Shown piece by piece: positions 10,585 to 23,300 of a DNA stretch of 64,000 nucleotides. Origin of the DNA: Aulostomus chinensis (Eukaryota; Chordata; Actinopteri; Syngnathiformes; Aulostomidae); assembly GCA_037954235.1 (NCBI GenBank), contig JBBMOA010000018.1, forward strand, positions 5,950,501 to 6,014,500, read 5' to 3'. Made by a program: the position numbers and the translations under genes. Positions within the stretch are counted from its first letter, which is position 1, and each line of letters begins with the position of its first letter. The notes beneath the pieces are model-generated. The model made no database searches. It saw only the letters and a list, made by a program, of their open reading frames with translations, and had not been told where the DNA came from.

Positions 10585-13346
10585 GATGCCTGAACAAGAC
10601 CAAAAGTTTCTGGAACTCTTCTTTTTCTTCTTCTTTCTCTTCTTCTTTTTCTGCTTCTGCCGCTAAAACTTTGTGTAATTCTCTACTGAAACTATAAACC
10701 AAGTGGGACTGTGCCTCGGAAACTTTCCCGTGTTCTTTGCTGGTTCTGCAGCTCTGACTGCAGCTCTGGCTGGGCTTGATCTTGGTCTCTCTCTTGTTGT
10801 ATCCTCCTCCTCTCTTTTCTCTCTGATCTCATACTGTAAAGTGGTCCTCTCAAAGCAGGATGTCTTGGATGATGTGTCACCAAATTCCTTAAATCCCTTG
10901 CTATCAAATGACAGAGGTTTTTTTTTTTTTTTCTCTCTCCTCTGTTTCCTTTGCAACTTACATTTTCAATCTCATTGTGCGTATTTGAATGCGACAGTGA
11001 AAGCCCACCAGAACATCAGTGGTTCCACAGTAGTTTGTAATATCTTGCTGTTAAAATGAGATCTTAATAAAGATGTGTTGACAATATCTCACAAGGTTAA
11101 TTAAGCTCTTGTTCTCCGCCAGTTAGAGAAAGTTATATTACTATTTACTCTTATTTATATGTACTCACACTGGCCACTTCATCAGGTCTACCAGTACAAT
11201 ATAATTAATAATACTTCTCTGCAGAATTTAACGTTTTCCGAGTGCAATCGTTAAATTTTATTTGGTTAAAAAAGCATTTAAGTTCATATGGGACGGCTTC
11301 ATATAGGCAGTACTCAGTGAGATGAAGGAGCTTGTGTTTGAGATTATATCATCTAATTTCAAAAAAAATCTCATCAAGAAGGTTTATCTTAATGGTATTT
11401 TTTCCACAGATTATTTTACTAACGATAACTATAAACCACCTTATTTTCATTGTTGCTTGTAATAAGAAAATCTGGCAATGCATTAGTTCAGTTCAATACA
11501 GCTCTCTTAATCCATTTGTTTTGGCTATAATGAAACAACAATAATGACTGGAAACTAAAAATATACATAAGTTAATGTAATAAAGTTCTCAAGCGAATCA
11601 AAGGGATTCTGTCTCGAGTGACGATATTTTCTTTTCCAAGGAATTGCAGTGATTAGTCTTTGTTTTTTTGCGTGTTTGATGTTAATCCTTTAGGTCCTGG
11701 TGAGTTTGACTCTGGATGACGTTTTATTTTATTTTGTGCACGTTGGGAACGCCTCTCAATGTGATGCAGCCCAGTCCCACACCACTAAGAACTGCAACCT
11801 CTATGATAAAAATGCGTAATTAACGAAAGAGTTTCTTCTAAAACTCAACGTTATTGGCGTTTAAAAGGAATAGTTGTTGTATTTGATCACCAGCGGCTTG
11901 TGAGTGTGTACTGGCACATGCACAGTACTTGCAGGAATGTGTTTTTCATGGGTGGGGACGACTGAAGGAGGTGATGCACATGTTTTTGGAGATCAAGGGC
12001 ATGTGGGCTAATTTAACTGTACTGGGGGAGTGAGGAGATTTGTGTGGATTGCTGTTGGGATCATTTCACGCCTCAAAGAGGTTTAGGACGGACTAATTAA
12101 ATGAGAGAGCACTTGCTTTGACTGGTCCGAGGTAAACCTGTTTACACAGACTTGTGTGAGTGTCGTCTAGCGGCGTTTCAAAGGGCCACAAGAGTTCAGA
12201 CAGATTTAGCATGTGGCACGAATATATCACAAATTCTCTCCCTCTGGATGCCTTGGTCCTGCTTCCATCTAGCACGGTAGTGCCACAGTAGTGTCTGCAG
12301 GAAATGATACGCTCTACACTTTTTAAATGTTTTAATCAAATACAACAAAGCCAAAACTTCTCTGATCTAGATTTGTCTGAGCTGTTCATAAATTCTGCTT
12401 ATTTGTTTATCTCAATAGGCTTCACACCATAATCACCAGCTTGAGGCTTAGCCTTAATATTGTTTAATGTCACCTCAAGAGATCAAAACCAAAATAGAAT
12501 TGTTTTAAGGATTATTGTTTTACCCTACTGATTCCCTTTGGGCTTTAGCACAAGGATGAATGGGAAATCTGCTTTATTTCAAGCCATCGGCTACGTACCA
12601 GCTGGCCAATCACAAATATGAGAACATCTCTGCTTGTGCAAAGACCAGATGTTACTGGCTAGCATGTACACGGTTGTCCGGAGATGAAATGCCCTTTTCT
12701 GACCTACAGCTACATCCGTCTGTCTGGCCAGAGACAGGAGGGGCAGAATGTGGGAAAAAGCCTCTAAAAGCGCTTACAGACACCCTGCGACATGTTGGAA
12801 ATGTTCATTTTGTGGTTTCCAGGCAAAGTGGGCTTGCTGAAGAGAGGAACAATTCCAGTAATTTCAGTCACTTTTGATTATTTTGACCCAATGAGAGAAT
12901 TAGAAATCCTTGAATTAACCTTAAATGACCTGGAAATTTTCAGACGAGAAACGCTGGGTGGGCAGGCTCATGAACGAAACATTTTATTTTTTTTATTTTA
13001 TTTACAGCTTGTTTGGCTTGTTGCTTATGCAGTGTAACTACCTACAGAACTCTCTCCAGCTCATTTATAACATACTCAACACACGCACGCGCACACACAA
13101 ATATTTTACTTCCCCGGTGGATTAGGTTTTTACGAGCAAGGGGCCACACCTGAGTCCTCATTAAACTTTACACTGGCTAACACCTGTCGATCTGTCGTAC
13201 TATATTGAAAACGGGAGCATTTAAAAATGAAATCGGCGCCAATCAACAGCAGGCCGGTGTGTTATGTGTGCCTCTGTAAACCGTACTGAGCTTTTTCTGG
13301 TTTAATATTTTACTCTTGGCCGCATTATGTAGTTTTGCTTGAGCAG

Positions 13347-13364
13347 CAGCGCCCTCTGCTGACA
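13347..13364 (-). promoter_or_regulatory. CTCF-like motif
   Basis: The minus strand reads TGTCAGCAGAGGGCGCTG, close to the vertebrate CTCF core CCASYAGRKGGCRS. Motif match only. Confidence 0.4.
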
Positions 13365-13918
13365 TCTTGTGGGAACTACAGCTCACACGGAGTGTTAATT
13401 TGTTGTTTGTGTACCACACAACTTCACCCTGATTTGAAGTTAAACAACTGATTCTACAACAAGATGGATGAAGTGTAAAGAGTGTGTTTTTGGTCCTGCT
13501 GTGATATTCGTCAAGCTGGACCCACAGCAGCTGTGAGATAGAAAATCTTGCTAATGGCTCGCAGTCGACACAAGTCCTTGTTTTACTGTCCCTTTCAACC
13601 TAGAGTCCCATTTAAAATTCAAAAATTAAAGCTGAAACTCCTCCTCCTGTTGTTTTGTTTGTTTGGTCTGGGATATGCTCTGTACATTAAAAAAAAGGTC
13701 ACTTTTGCAGTGTATTGCTGAAAGACTCAACAGTGTGCAAAGACAAGCTAACGGGCAAGGTTTAGCGTTGTCCACAGGGGTATTCCACAAGACTGGATGG
13801 CAAAACACAGTCACATTGAGCCTCATAGTCAAGATTAGCAGGCCGCTCCTCTGTTAGCCTGCTAGCTAGCGGATGGTGTTTCCATTCTTCCTGAAAAAAA
13901 ATGCAGTTTCATGTGCGA

Positions 13919-13934
13919 AACAGCAGGGGGCATT
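13919..13934 (+). promoter_or_regulatory. CTCF-like motif
   Basis: AACAGCAGGGGGCATT resembles the CTCF core in the opposite orientation to the motif 570 bases earlier. Motif match only. Confidence 0.35.
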
Positions 13935-14248
13935 GTCACTATAATACACATAATGATGTACACCAGTTAGAAGGGGAATGAGGCCATAACATCTCAGGCT
14001 GAGTTTCCTAGCTAATATGTAGTTCTCCTACAAGGGCATGGCCCCCTCAGTGGCACGCACCTGCATCACAGGGAGGACTCTGTTTGCACAGGTGCATTGT
14101 GGGGACTTGTCCCCATGATGTGTCAGAGGGAAGACTTACTTAAAGTTAAGGGAAATGTTGGGATGGCAACATCCTGCAGTGCCCGCAAAGTGCAGTTTTA
14201 TTTTCGAGACTTGGTACTAATGGAGCTGGGTTTAGTATTCAGCTGTGA

Positions 14249-14278
14249 GGGTGAAGGCTGGGGTGGGGGTGGGGGGTG
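14249..14278 (+). repeat. G-quadruplex-prone G tract
   Basis: Four runs of three or more G within 30 bases: GGG, GGGG, GGGGG and GGGGGG, the last three separated by single T. Confidence 0.6.
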
Positions 14279-15774
14279 TATAAGGTCAGTAAAGGTCACA
14301 GTGAGAGCTGCACAACTACGCGTGTCATCCACTTGGCTTTTACCCATCAGCCTTCTGGTATCAGACTCCGACTTCCCTTGAAACACTCCGAACATGTGTT
14401 CTGTGTTTCCAGTTCAAGATATTTACAGCGTAAAATGGGATTTCCACAGGACAAATACTTTAAGCGGGACTGTTGTAAACTGAAAAGAATGACTGGAGTT
14501 TCTGTCCATAAATTAATCACAAAGCTTGTTACCCCCTGAGGATGTCGCCAGCCTCTCCGGTTGAATATTAACTAAAAATATGCTTTTCCATGTGTTGGAA
14601 AATCTCTCTGTTCCTTGAGCACATTTTCTGAACCACTTGTAGACTTCAAAACACTAAACACCATAAAATGATTTCATACCGAGCAGCACATGAAGTAACT
14701 TCTCCCGCAAAAGGTCCGTCACGCGCTCAAAGCGAATAACTCGTAAGTCTAAAGGCCTTTACACAGCGGGACGCCAAAGATCAAAGGGGGTGAGTAAGAC
14801 TTTGTCTGCTCTGAGGTTGTTAAATGAGAAGAGCGAAATCATAACACGCTTACTGGGTGACTTATTTTATGCTGGAGTATGAATGAATGTAAAACTACTT
14901 TATGGAAGATATTTGATCTTCTCTGAAAAAAAAATATCCACAAAGTTTAAGACAATTACAGTATAACAGATGCTAATCTTACCAATAAAGATTTAGCATG
15001 AATTATTCTTTTGTTGTATGTTTTTGTGTGTATGGGGACATACAGTAACCCAGTCACGTCAGATGTTCTTCACAGCCATGTCACGTCTGTTCCAGGCTCC
15101 TCGTTGTCCAAGCTTGACCTTCCTGTACGTCCCACGCTGATATGAAGTATGTACGTCATGTATGTGACGGCGCAGTAACACTAAAGTATACCAAAGGGCA
15201 AATACAGAATGAATAAATGTCTCCACATGCAACTTTAAAAGTGTGTGTGTGTTAAGACGTGAGTGAATCACTACCGATTGTTTCTCACTTTCCGGTCACC
15301 TGATTTACGATTCACCTTTCTAATGTCTGTTTGGTCCGTATTCAGGAAACTGATGGGTGCAAATATCTCCGCATGATAGGAACAGCAAGTGGACGTCATG
15401 CGGTAAGTTGTCCTAAAAAACAACAACAAAAAGAATGTTTCTACTGCAGTAGAATTAAATGGTCATCAGTTGTTTTTCGCGAAGACGTATCAAATGCATA
15501 TTTTCTGTTTTTTTTTTAATGATTAAAACCTATTATTTGCCAATTTACTAAAAGCCCTAAGACAATTATATTTACTGGAGAACTGGCAACAACATCTTTA
15601 AAAGTGTTATCTGACAGTTGCAGGGAAAACAAACACGAATTTGCATCTAACCTTTTGAACACAGTTTCGATGATTGGAAATATACTTCTCATATCATTTG
15701 GTTCACCCAACATTCTGCCACATATAAAACAAAAAAAAACAAAACGTGCCATTTGAAGTACTGAATCTTTGTTC

Positions 15775-15780
15775 TTTATT
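15775..15780 (-). terminator. Polyadenylation signal, mgrn1
   Basis: TTTATT on + gives AATAAA on the mgrn1 strand, roughly 1.5 kb after the stop. Confidence 0.45.
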
Positions 15781-16658
15781 GTTATACACATGCTGCTATT
15801 CACACAGAGACGGACAGGTACTGATTTTACTGAGCCACAAACCACCTACAGTGGAGTCACCCTGGATACCAGGTCAATAGTGGTCAGAGCAGGAACAGGA
15901 AGGCACAGTGTCAAAGTTAAAATGGCACAGAAAAGGAGGGAGAAAGACAAAATTACATGACTTAAAAGCACTCTAAGCCTGAACTAATTCACATGCAAAA
16001 TGCGAGAGTCCAATCATTAAGACTCGATGCTTGCATCTCTTGCATCGTAGTTTTTTTTCCTTCACTTAAGAGAATCCGCTTGAACCTAAATGTTAAGAGT
16101 AAATGCATATTTGATAAATGGCCTTAAAACAGTAAAATGAACAGTTAAACGTAATATTGCTCAATAACAAGGTACAATTAAGGAACATTTATTTTGCAAT
16201 AGAAAAAAAGCTCTGTACATTAGCGTCAAAAATCCTGTCGAGGGGCTGAAAACTGTTGTGGATTGTAGCATTTATAAGAACACTAATTTCCAGTGCAACA
16301 AGCAGGCAGCCATATTATTTCAAGGCACATAGATCTATATGCATGGCGCTACGCTAGCAGGGTCAAGGTTTGTGAGGCTTTGCAGCCAGACAAACACCCG
16401 ACCCCCTTTTTTGCAGCTACATCACATAAGCAGACACCAGTACACGAAGAGACTGTACAAAGATCTGCCACATCTACGACACGCACACTTGCTGTGCCAC
16501 ACTGAGTCGGCGTATATGTAGCTGGAGCGTCTATGCTTGTTGCAGGCTTTAGCTATCTTTGAGTTCAGCTGTTAGAATATGTAGCTCTTACTGATAATCA
16601 ATTTTTTACATAAATGTGCATGAATCTACTTCCATTACTTCAATATGTTGTTTTTTTA

Positions 16659-16703
<45 letters not shown>
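16659..16703. repeat. (TG)n(TA)n microsatellite
   Basis: Five TG units run directly into about 17 TA units in the inferred mgrn1 3' UTR. Confidence 0.95.
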
Positions 16704-16706
<3 letters not shown>

Positions 16707-17307
16707 AGTATACAATTTTAGAGGTAACCACACAGGATTCTAGTACAGTTATGATGATACATGTCATTTGAAATGATAAAGACTTGTACTTTTTTAAAGA
16801 TTGAAGATAAAATAAAGTGATCTCTTCATAAAGTCTGGAATGGGTTATAAACAATTTAGTTGGAGTGCAAAATCACTTTTTTAAAAAAAAGACACGCAGA
16901 TACATCAGTAAAATGCTTTAAGATCCAAAATCATCTTGACTTGAAAAAAGTCATTTATACATGTCACTGGTGAGTAGAAATTCTTTTAAATGCAATGTAA
17001 ATGTGCTTAAAAGCGCCACCATGACATGTAGTGACAAACGTCTGGAATCCACATTACTGACAAACTACTGACCAACATCTGACAGTTAATGAAATGTTTT
17101 TGGAGCAGAGAAAATGAAATATCTTCTTTTTTTTTTAAACATAGGTCATGGTGTCAGAGTATATCTGCAGGTGTCAAATTACTGGGTGGAACTTAGAGAC
17201 ACCTCCTTCGTGCTCGTGAACTTCCTTGCACACCATCGGAGGAGATCCTGGAAGGTAGAAAGCATACGTTTGTTCTGATGGATGGGAGGGAGAAGGCCGG
17301 GTCAGAG

Positions 17308-20300
17308 TCAGGGGTTGAGGTGCTCATCTTCCATATGAAGGCTGCTTGTGGGACACAGGAGAGGCTGGCTAGAGCAGTTTGTGCTCTGACTTTTTAGGCT
17401 TTCCGTTGACTCTGATGACCCTGGAAAATGATCCAAGGGAAAACAAGATGTCAGCAGGAGCAACAGAGGGAGTTAGCAAGAGAAGCAGAGCTGACAGGAA
17501 AGCCTACATACCAGTTATTCGTCCATACCAATAGAGCAGGAATCAGGACCCAGAGCTGGCCAAGGTGAGGGGGTGTGAAGGGACAGGAAGGATGACAGCG
17601 AGCAGAGGAGGAATGTTAGGAAACAGAAGCCTTAGAGCACACAGCTTACGTGCAAAGCATTAGGAGTCACAGCTCAAGTACTGAATTTCAGAGGAGACAT
17701 TAGAATACCAGAATGGAGACGCAACATTGTAGGAAAGCATCAAAAGCAAAAAAGAGCTGACCAGGGATGTGGTGGTGGTGGTCACATGTTAATTCCATTG
17801 CCTCCTACACTTCTGAACGGCACATAAGGACCGTGCAGGCAGTAATGTTTACACGGTGGAGTGATTCTCCACAGGCAGGCAGGTTTATGTGCTGTGTTTG
17901 AACAGCTTACTACTCCCAGACATGCCGAAGTGTCTGTGTATGAGTGCGTCAAAGCAGATTTCATTCATCAATTTTAAAAAGATGAGAGGAGAATCACAAT
18001 CAAACAAAACAAAAGAAATTATTTTGGGTTTAATCGAGACGTGTGGCGTTCTGTCAGAGGCTAATTCCAGCAGCAAATAATGAGACGACAATTAAAAACA
18101 GCCCCACTGTCATGAAGTCATGGCTTTTAAGAAATCAGAAATCAACCTCCAACTGCCAATTCTGACCCTTTGAATTGTGTAAAAGGCAAAAAAACAAAAA
18201 ACAAAACCCAAAACAAACAAAAAAAACCCTGTTAAATCAGCAGAATCAAACAACTAAAATGTCCCCAAAACACAACTGGATGCAGTGACCAGTGGTGAAA
18301 GTTTTCTCTCGTGAATGTGTGTGGTCAAGTTATTTTTACTCCGATCACAGTTTGAAATATTAGCCCTCAGCAATTGATGTAACGCGCAGGTGCAACAAAG
18401 AGGAACATCAGAACATACAAGTCTACTTCCTCTGTTGGTGACAGAGACTCTCACCTGGCAGAGAGAGGTCACCCGGAGGGTCGCTCTCTGTTTTGGTCAA
18501 GCTGCTGTGCTCACTGCTGCAGTCCTGTAAGATGTCTCCCCCTGAATGCATCCGGTCATCTGGATTACCCAGGTGAGAGAAGAGTGATAGGTGATGGAAA
18601 GCAGTAGTTTTGAGCACTAGAAATACCTGCAAGTTTAAACTGCAGAATGACTTTGCCACTTGTGCTTTCCATTGGTTTCCTGGGTGAGTTTCCTTGTCGC
18701 AGCAGCCAGGATCACCGCTGAAGGGCTGAGGTCTGATATATAAGCCTCAGTAAGACGCTGGCTGTCTTCGACTGATGTCAGAGGACCCAGATACCCCATC
18801 TGGGTGAAGGTTAAATCCTTTTGGGAATTTTGAGGATCCTAATTATTCAGCTCAGGAGAGGAGATCAACTCTCAGCCAGGACAATAAATCCCGCATTTAC
18901 ATTTAATGAATTTGATTTTGAGGATCTTTCACCTATTATCATTTTTTGCGGGTTTGACTAAACTTTGGACTCTCAAGTGCACTCACAATGACTACCATGT
19001 AAATTTACTTTTTCTCTTGATAAATTGTTCTGTAAGCAAACATCCAGCTATGTTCCTTTTGCTGAAACAGCTCTGAAGCTAAAAAAAATTCTAAAGCAAA
19101 TTTTCCTCATTAAACCACACCAGCGAGAGAACTCACCATCATCTGGGGACAGAGACTCTGCTACGTCCTCGGTAGCTGTGGCCTGAAAGAAGAAGGAGGA
19201 ACGTTTATCAGAGTTTTTGGGTGCAGCACGGCCAGATGAAATAACAGACGATGAGGTGGCAGCTCACGTCAGTGGGAGCAGGACTGCTGGACAGCAGCGT
19301 GTGTGGCTGAGCGTCTGACATCTCTGACAACTTCTCCTCATCTTCCTCCTGGATGGGAGAAGATGGAGACCTCAGGGTGCTGGAACGAAATAGAAGGTAA
19401 GAAAAACTAAATAAAATCAACGGTATTCATTGGCAGTTACATACGTGGACATTTTTTTCACAAATCAAACCACAACTCTCCAAAGAAATGACAGACAAAT
19501 GAGCCCTGTGCAAAATGCAGTTATCAAATCACATGTTGCGTAATCCAATTTTTAGTCCTAATCTGTTTATTCCCAAATATTTTAATTACAGTTACCTGTC
19601 AGGTGACTTGCTGACTTTGCCTTTCTGCAGACTACTGTCACTTAGATGTTCTGGCGAGCTCAGCTGTCTGCTGTCACCTCCGAGACCCCCCGAGAAGTTG
19701 ATTTCATCGTAGAGGGGAGCAGAGGGGATAGCGGGTGACACCGACCGCAGACCGTTGAGAGCCTCCAACAGTGAGATGGGTTCAAACCCGGGTGGAACCG
19801 AGTCAGAGCTCTGTGGAAGAGATGAACACAAGGAACGTCGCTGCATGTTTGCAATTTTCAAGCACCGTGAAGGTGAAGAACACTGACAAAGAGCTATTTT
19901 AAAGTTTAAGTGTGAGCCATGTACATGTGAAGCGTGTGTGTGTGTGTGTGCGACTCACTGAGTGCTCGTCATGGTCCATAGTCTGAGCCAGTACAGGACT
20001 GAAGGAGACGGGAGAGAGCGCGCCGGGTTTTTTCCTCACAGCTCTGATCTGCAACAAGGCCCTGAAGGCTGCGAGAGGAACGCCAGACAAATTAGACACA
20101 ATAATAAGATCATTGCTTTTCAAATAGAATCACAACTTACGCAGCCGGCAGATGGGACAGTTGTTGGCCTGGTAACGGAGGGTGTCAGCGCAGGAGTTGC
20201 AGAGGCAGAGATGTCTGCAGGGCAGGATGAGTGTGTCTCGCAGGTCGGACAAACAGACGACACACTCGTTGCTGTTGTCGCTGTTCTCATCGTCTGATGG

Positions 20301-23300
20301 CTGGAAAAAGAAAACACATGAAATCACCTGTTACACAAATCTAAATGATCAAAACATGATTGTGATTCAGGTATAAATGATGTTTCAACTGAAACCTTGG
20401 TTTCTTGGTTGTTTTTGTTCTCAATCCCATAAATCTCCTGTAGGAGGTAGCTCACTCGATCCACCTGGAACAACAAAAACAAGAGTTTGATGTTTTAGCT
20501 TTACATTGTGTTATTTTAATTACTTAACTGAGAAGTTATACACAAAATCCGAACTTTTCATGTGATACTGTTTCAAATTAAAACCATTCGTGAGAGCATT
20601 TAATTAAAAGATGGTTTCACATTTACAAGCAGATGAAAAAAAATGATCCATTAAGCCTTCCTGAGACCCCAGAGGGCCTCAGCATGGCGATTAGTGAACA
20701 CATTTCTGTGTATACGTGTGATCTGAGATAAGGGAATCAAGTCCATGCAATCAGAATTGTTCAACTTTCAAAGTCATATAAAAGTTAACATCAAAATAAT
20801 TATCAAATAATCTTCATCAACCTACAATTTGCTTTTGCTTCAGTGGCTTGACTGAGAAGCTGCCATCAACGTGCTGTGGGTTAAAGCAAGAAACACAACA
20901 AAAAAGCTGAGCTCATTACAACTTTGTTCTAGTGAAGATTATTATTACTTATTAGGATGTATACGTACTCTCTCAAAGGCTGCCAGAAGTACGTGAGCAT
21001 GTCCGAGGCAATCTAGAAAATAGCAATCAGTGTCATGATTAGAACAAGTGTTGGCCCGATGTGGGTGCTGGCATCAAGTTCAGCTGCACATACCTGCAGC
21101 ATTCTTGTGACGATCTCTAACTACTATTTTCCGCTGACATTTTTGTCTGACCTCTAAACAGAAAAATAATTTTTCAATCGTTTTGGTAACCTACCATCCC
21201 CTTCATCAACCACCGCTTGGATAACCATGGGAAACACTCCTCGGTCGAGGTCAAAGTTCAGCTTCAAAGGAAACACAGTCATTATTCGATGAGGTGCGGC
21301 AGTGGAACATCCTCGAGTTAAAAAAAAAAACTCATGTGGATCTCTGACTCAGTTGTGCTGCATAACTGACACCTGTCACAGGTCACAGTGATGTCACATC
21401 CTCCGTGGGACTTCACCAGGTACATTTAAGATGTTTTGTCTGCCTGATCTTTTTGACTTGCTGATTCAAGCCTTTTCCTCAGGTATTCATGCACCGCCCC
21501 TATGCACTGAAATTATGTGTTCATTGTTAAATCCCTTTAAAAATGACATAAAGATTTGCATCTGTGCTTCACCCCAGTAATAACTCTGTCGTGGCTGTTT
21601 GCAGAACTGCACAAATTTTCATCTTGACTGGATGTTCTCTGCTGTTTGCGTCTACTTCCTGTCTGGATCAGTGCACTCTGTGCAGCTTGACATGGCTTCC
21701 ATCATGAATAATCTAGACGTGTATTTGTAGCAGATGGATGCTTCAGATGTTTTCTATACTGGCAACGGTTAGTTCAAACAACGCAACACTCAAGTGAGTG
21801 AATGTCGAGCATATTTACTACTAATAAATTCACAGCACAGGAGAATTTTCGATTTGTTTTCATGAAGTGTGACTCCCAGATTGAACTGACTACTGCAGAT
21901 ACTTACATCTTCCTCTTTCCACTCGCTGAAATCTATTTTGAAAGACGGCATAGAGAACTGTTGGCTCACTCCCCTCTTGTAATGTACAGTCTCAGAGACC
22001 ATCGCTGGATCTTTTGGGCTGTACCTTTAAAACCAGAATTCACCGAAGAAGAAAAAAAAAACAGTCAGTTTTTAGACACATGAATAACTCCAGGAGTGAC
22101 TCACCTCCCACTCTAGTTCATTCTTTTCTAAAGGACAACAGCACTGAGGCATCTGTTTGAGTACAACTGAATATGTCACCTCTACATATTGAATACATTC
22201 ACTAGATGAAACCGAATGAACATCCATCTTTTTCCTTTTCTTTCTAAAAAATAAAAAAAACACCTCATCATAACACAATAACTTCACCGTGGACTGTAAC
22301 TTTCATCTTCTACGTCTCAGCTGCAGTATCCATGGCGACTAGTGGTTGCTAAGGACCCAACTAATCTATTCTAGTCTTTGTGCTTTCAGGTTTCAATCTC
22401 AAACATGATGAAAGCATTTAAATGTTCCAGGCATCCTAAGCAATGTCAGATGAATTAATTCATGTTTGAGGTTTAGACGACTGCTCCTCTCACAGATACG
22501 ACAGAGAGAACTAATGACAGCATTATAAGTGAGGCAACTAGATTTAATGAAAATGGAGAAGAGATTTAGCTTATGTCAGGTTAATATGTAAATCTAAGGA
22601 GTTTTAAATCTTACACTGCCATCCCATTGGAGAATTCCTCAAAGGCTTGACAATAGAGGGTGATGGCCACCCGAGCATCGGCGTCAAAGGTGAACTCCAC
22701 TCCATACTGAACCTTCGGTTTCCCTCCTTCCTCCACCGGGGAGTCAGAGTCATCTTTATACCTGGAGTCCAGAGGTTTAGTAGGTTGTTACAACACAGTG
22801 AACAGCAAAACTGAAATATTTACATCACCTCACTATCCTTACCGGACCAAGCGCAAAGAGTCCTTTCTAATGTTGACCAGACTTCTCAGGGTTTTCACAG
22901 GCTCGTGGGGTGCAGGCGTCACGTAAGGAAACTAGTGAGATAATAGAATTTAACTTTACCGCTGATTAAAGCTCTGGCATCCACCAGCACTGGAGAATAT
23001 AGAGTAGAGAATTCTCAGAGGATTAGAACATGAAAAGTAGGTTGAAGACACATAAGTTAAGTTTTCACCTGCACTGGCCTATTTCCAAGGAAATTCAAAT
23101 CCATGTTTTCCCCAAAAAGGTATCCCTCGGGATGTGGTGTGTCGAATTTCTCTCCTCCCATGAAGAAGTGACTCGCAAAATAGTTCCCTGAGAGGAAGAA
23201 GAGAGAAAAAAAAAAAGCTGAATTATTAAAGCGCTGCAGTGACAATGCTAATTTGAATTTTTAAGAGTGACCTTTCTGTCCACATCTGCAATAGCTAGAA

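Larger units (their letters stand above)
10585..15760. other. Gap between aanat2 and mgrn1: aanat2 upstream region, no gene seen
   Basis: Starts with a CTT/GAA-rich tract (10618-10665) that would be aanat2 5' UTR or promoter. Then AT-rich unique sequence. Open frames up to ~118 codons occur, but none has recognisable family sequence or splice support. Notable items are two CTCF-like motifs (13347, 13919) and a G-rich run (14249-14278). Confidence 0.6.
15761..17307 (-). other. mgrn1 3' UTR (inferred)
   Basis: From the mgrn1 stop codon to a canonical polyadenylation signal at 15775-15780 on the minus strand. About 1.5 kb, AT-rich, with a (TG)5(TA)17 microsatellite at 16659-16703 and no coding sequence recognised. 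Confidence 0.5.
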
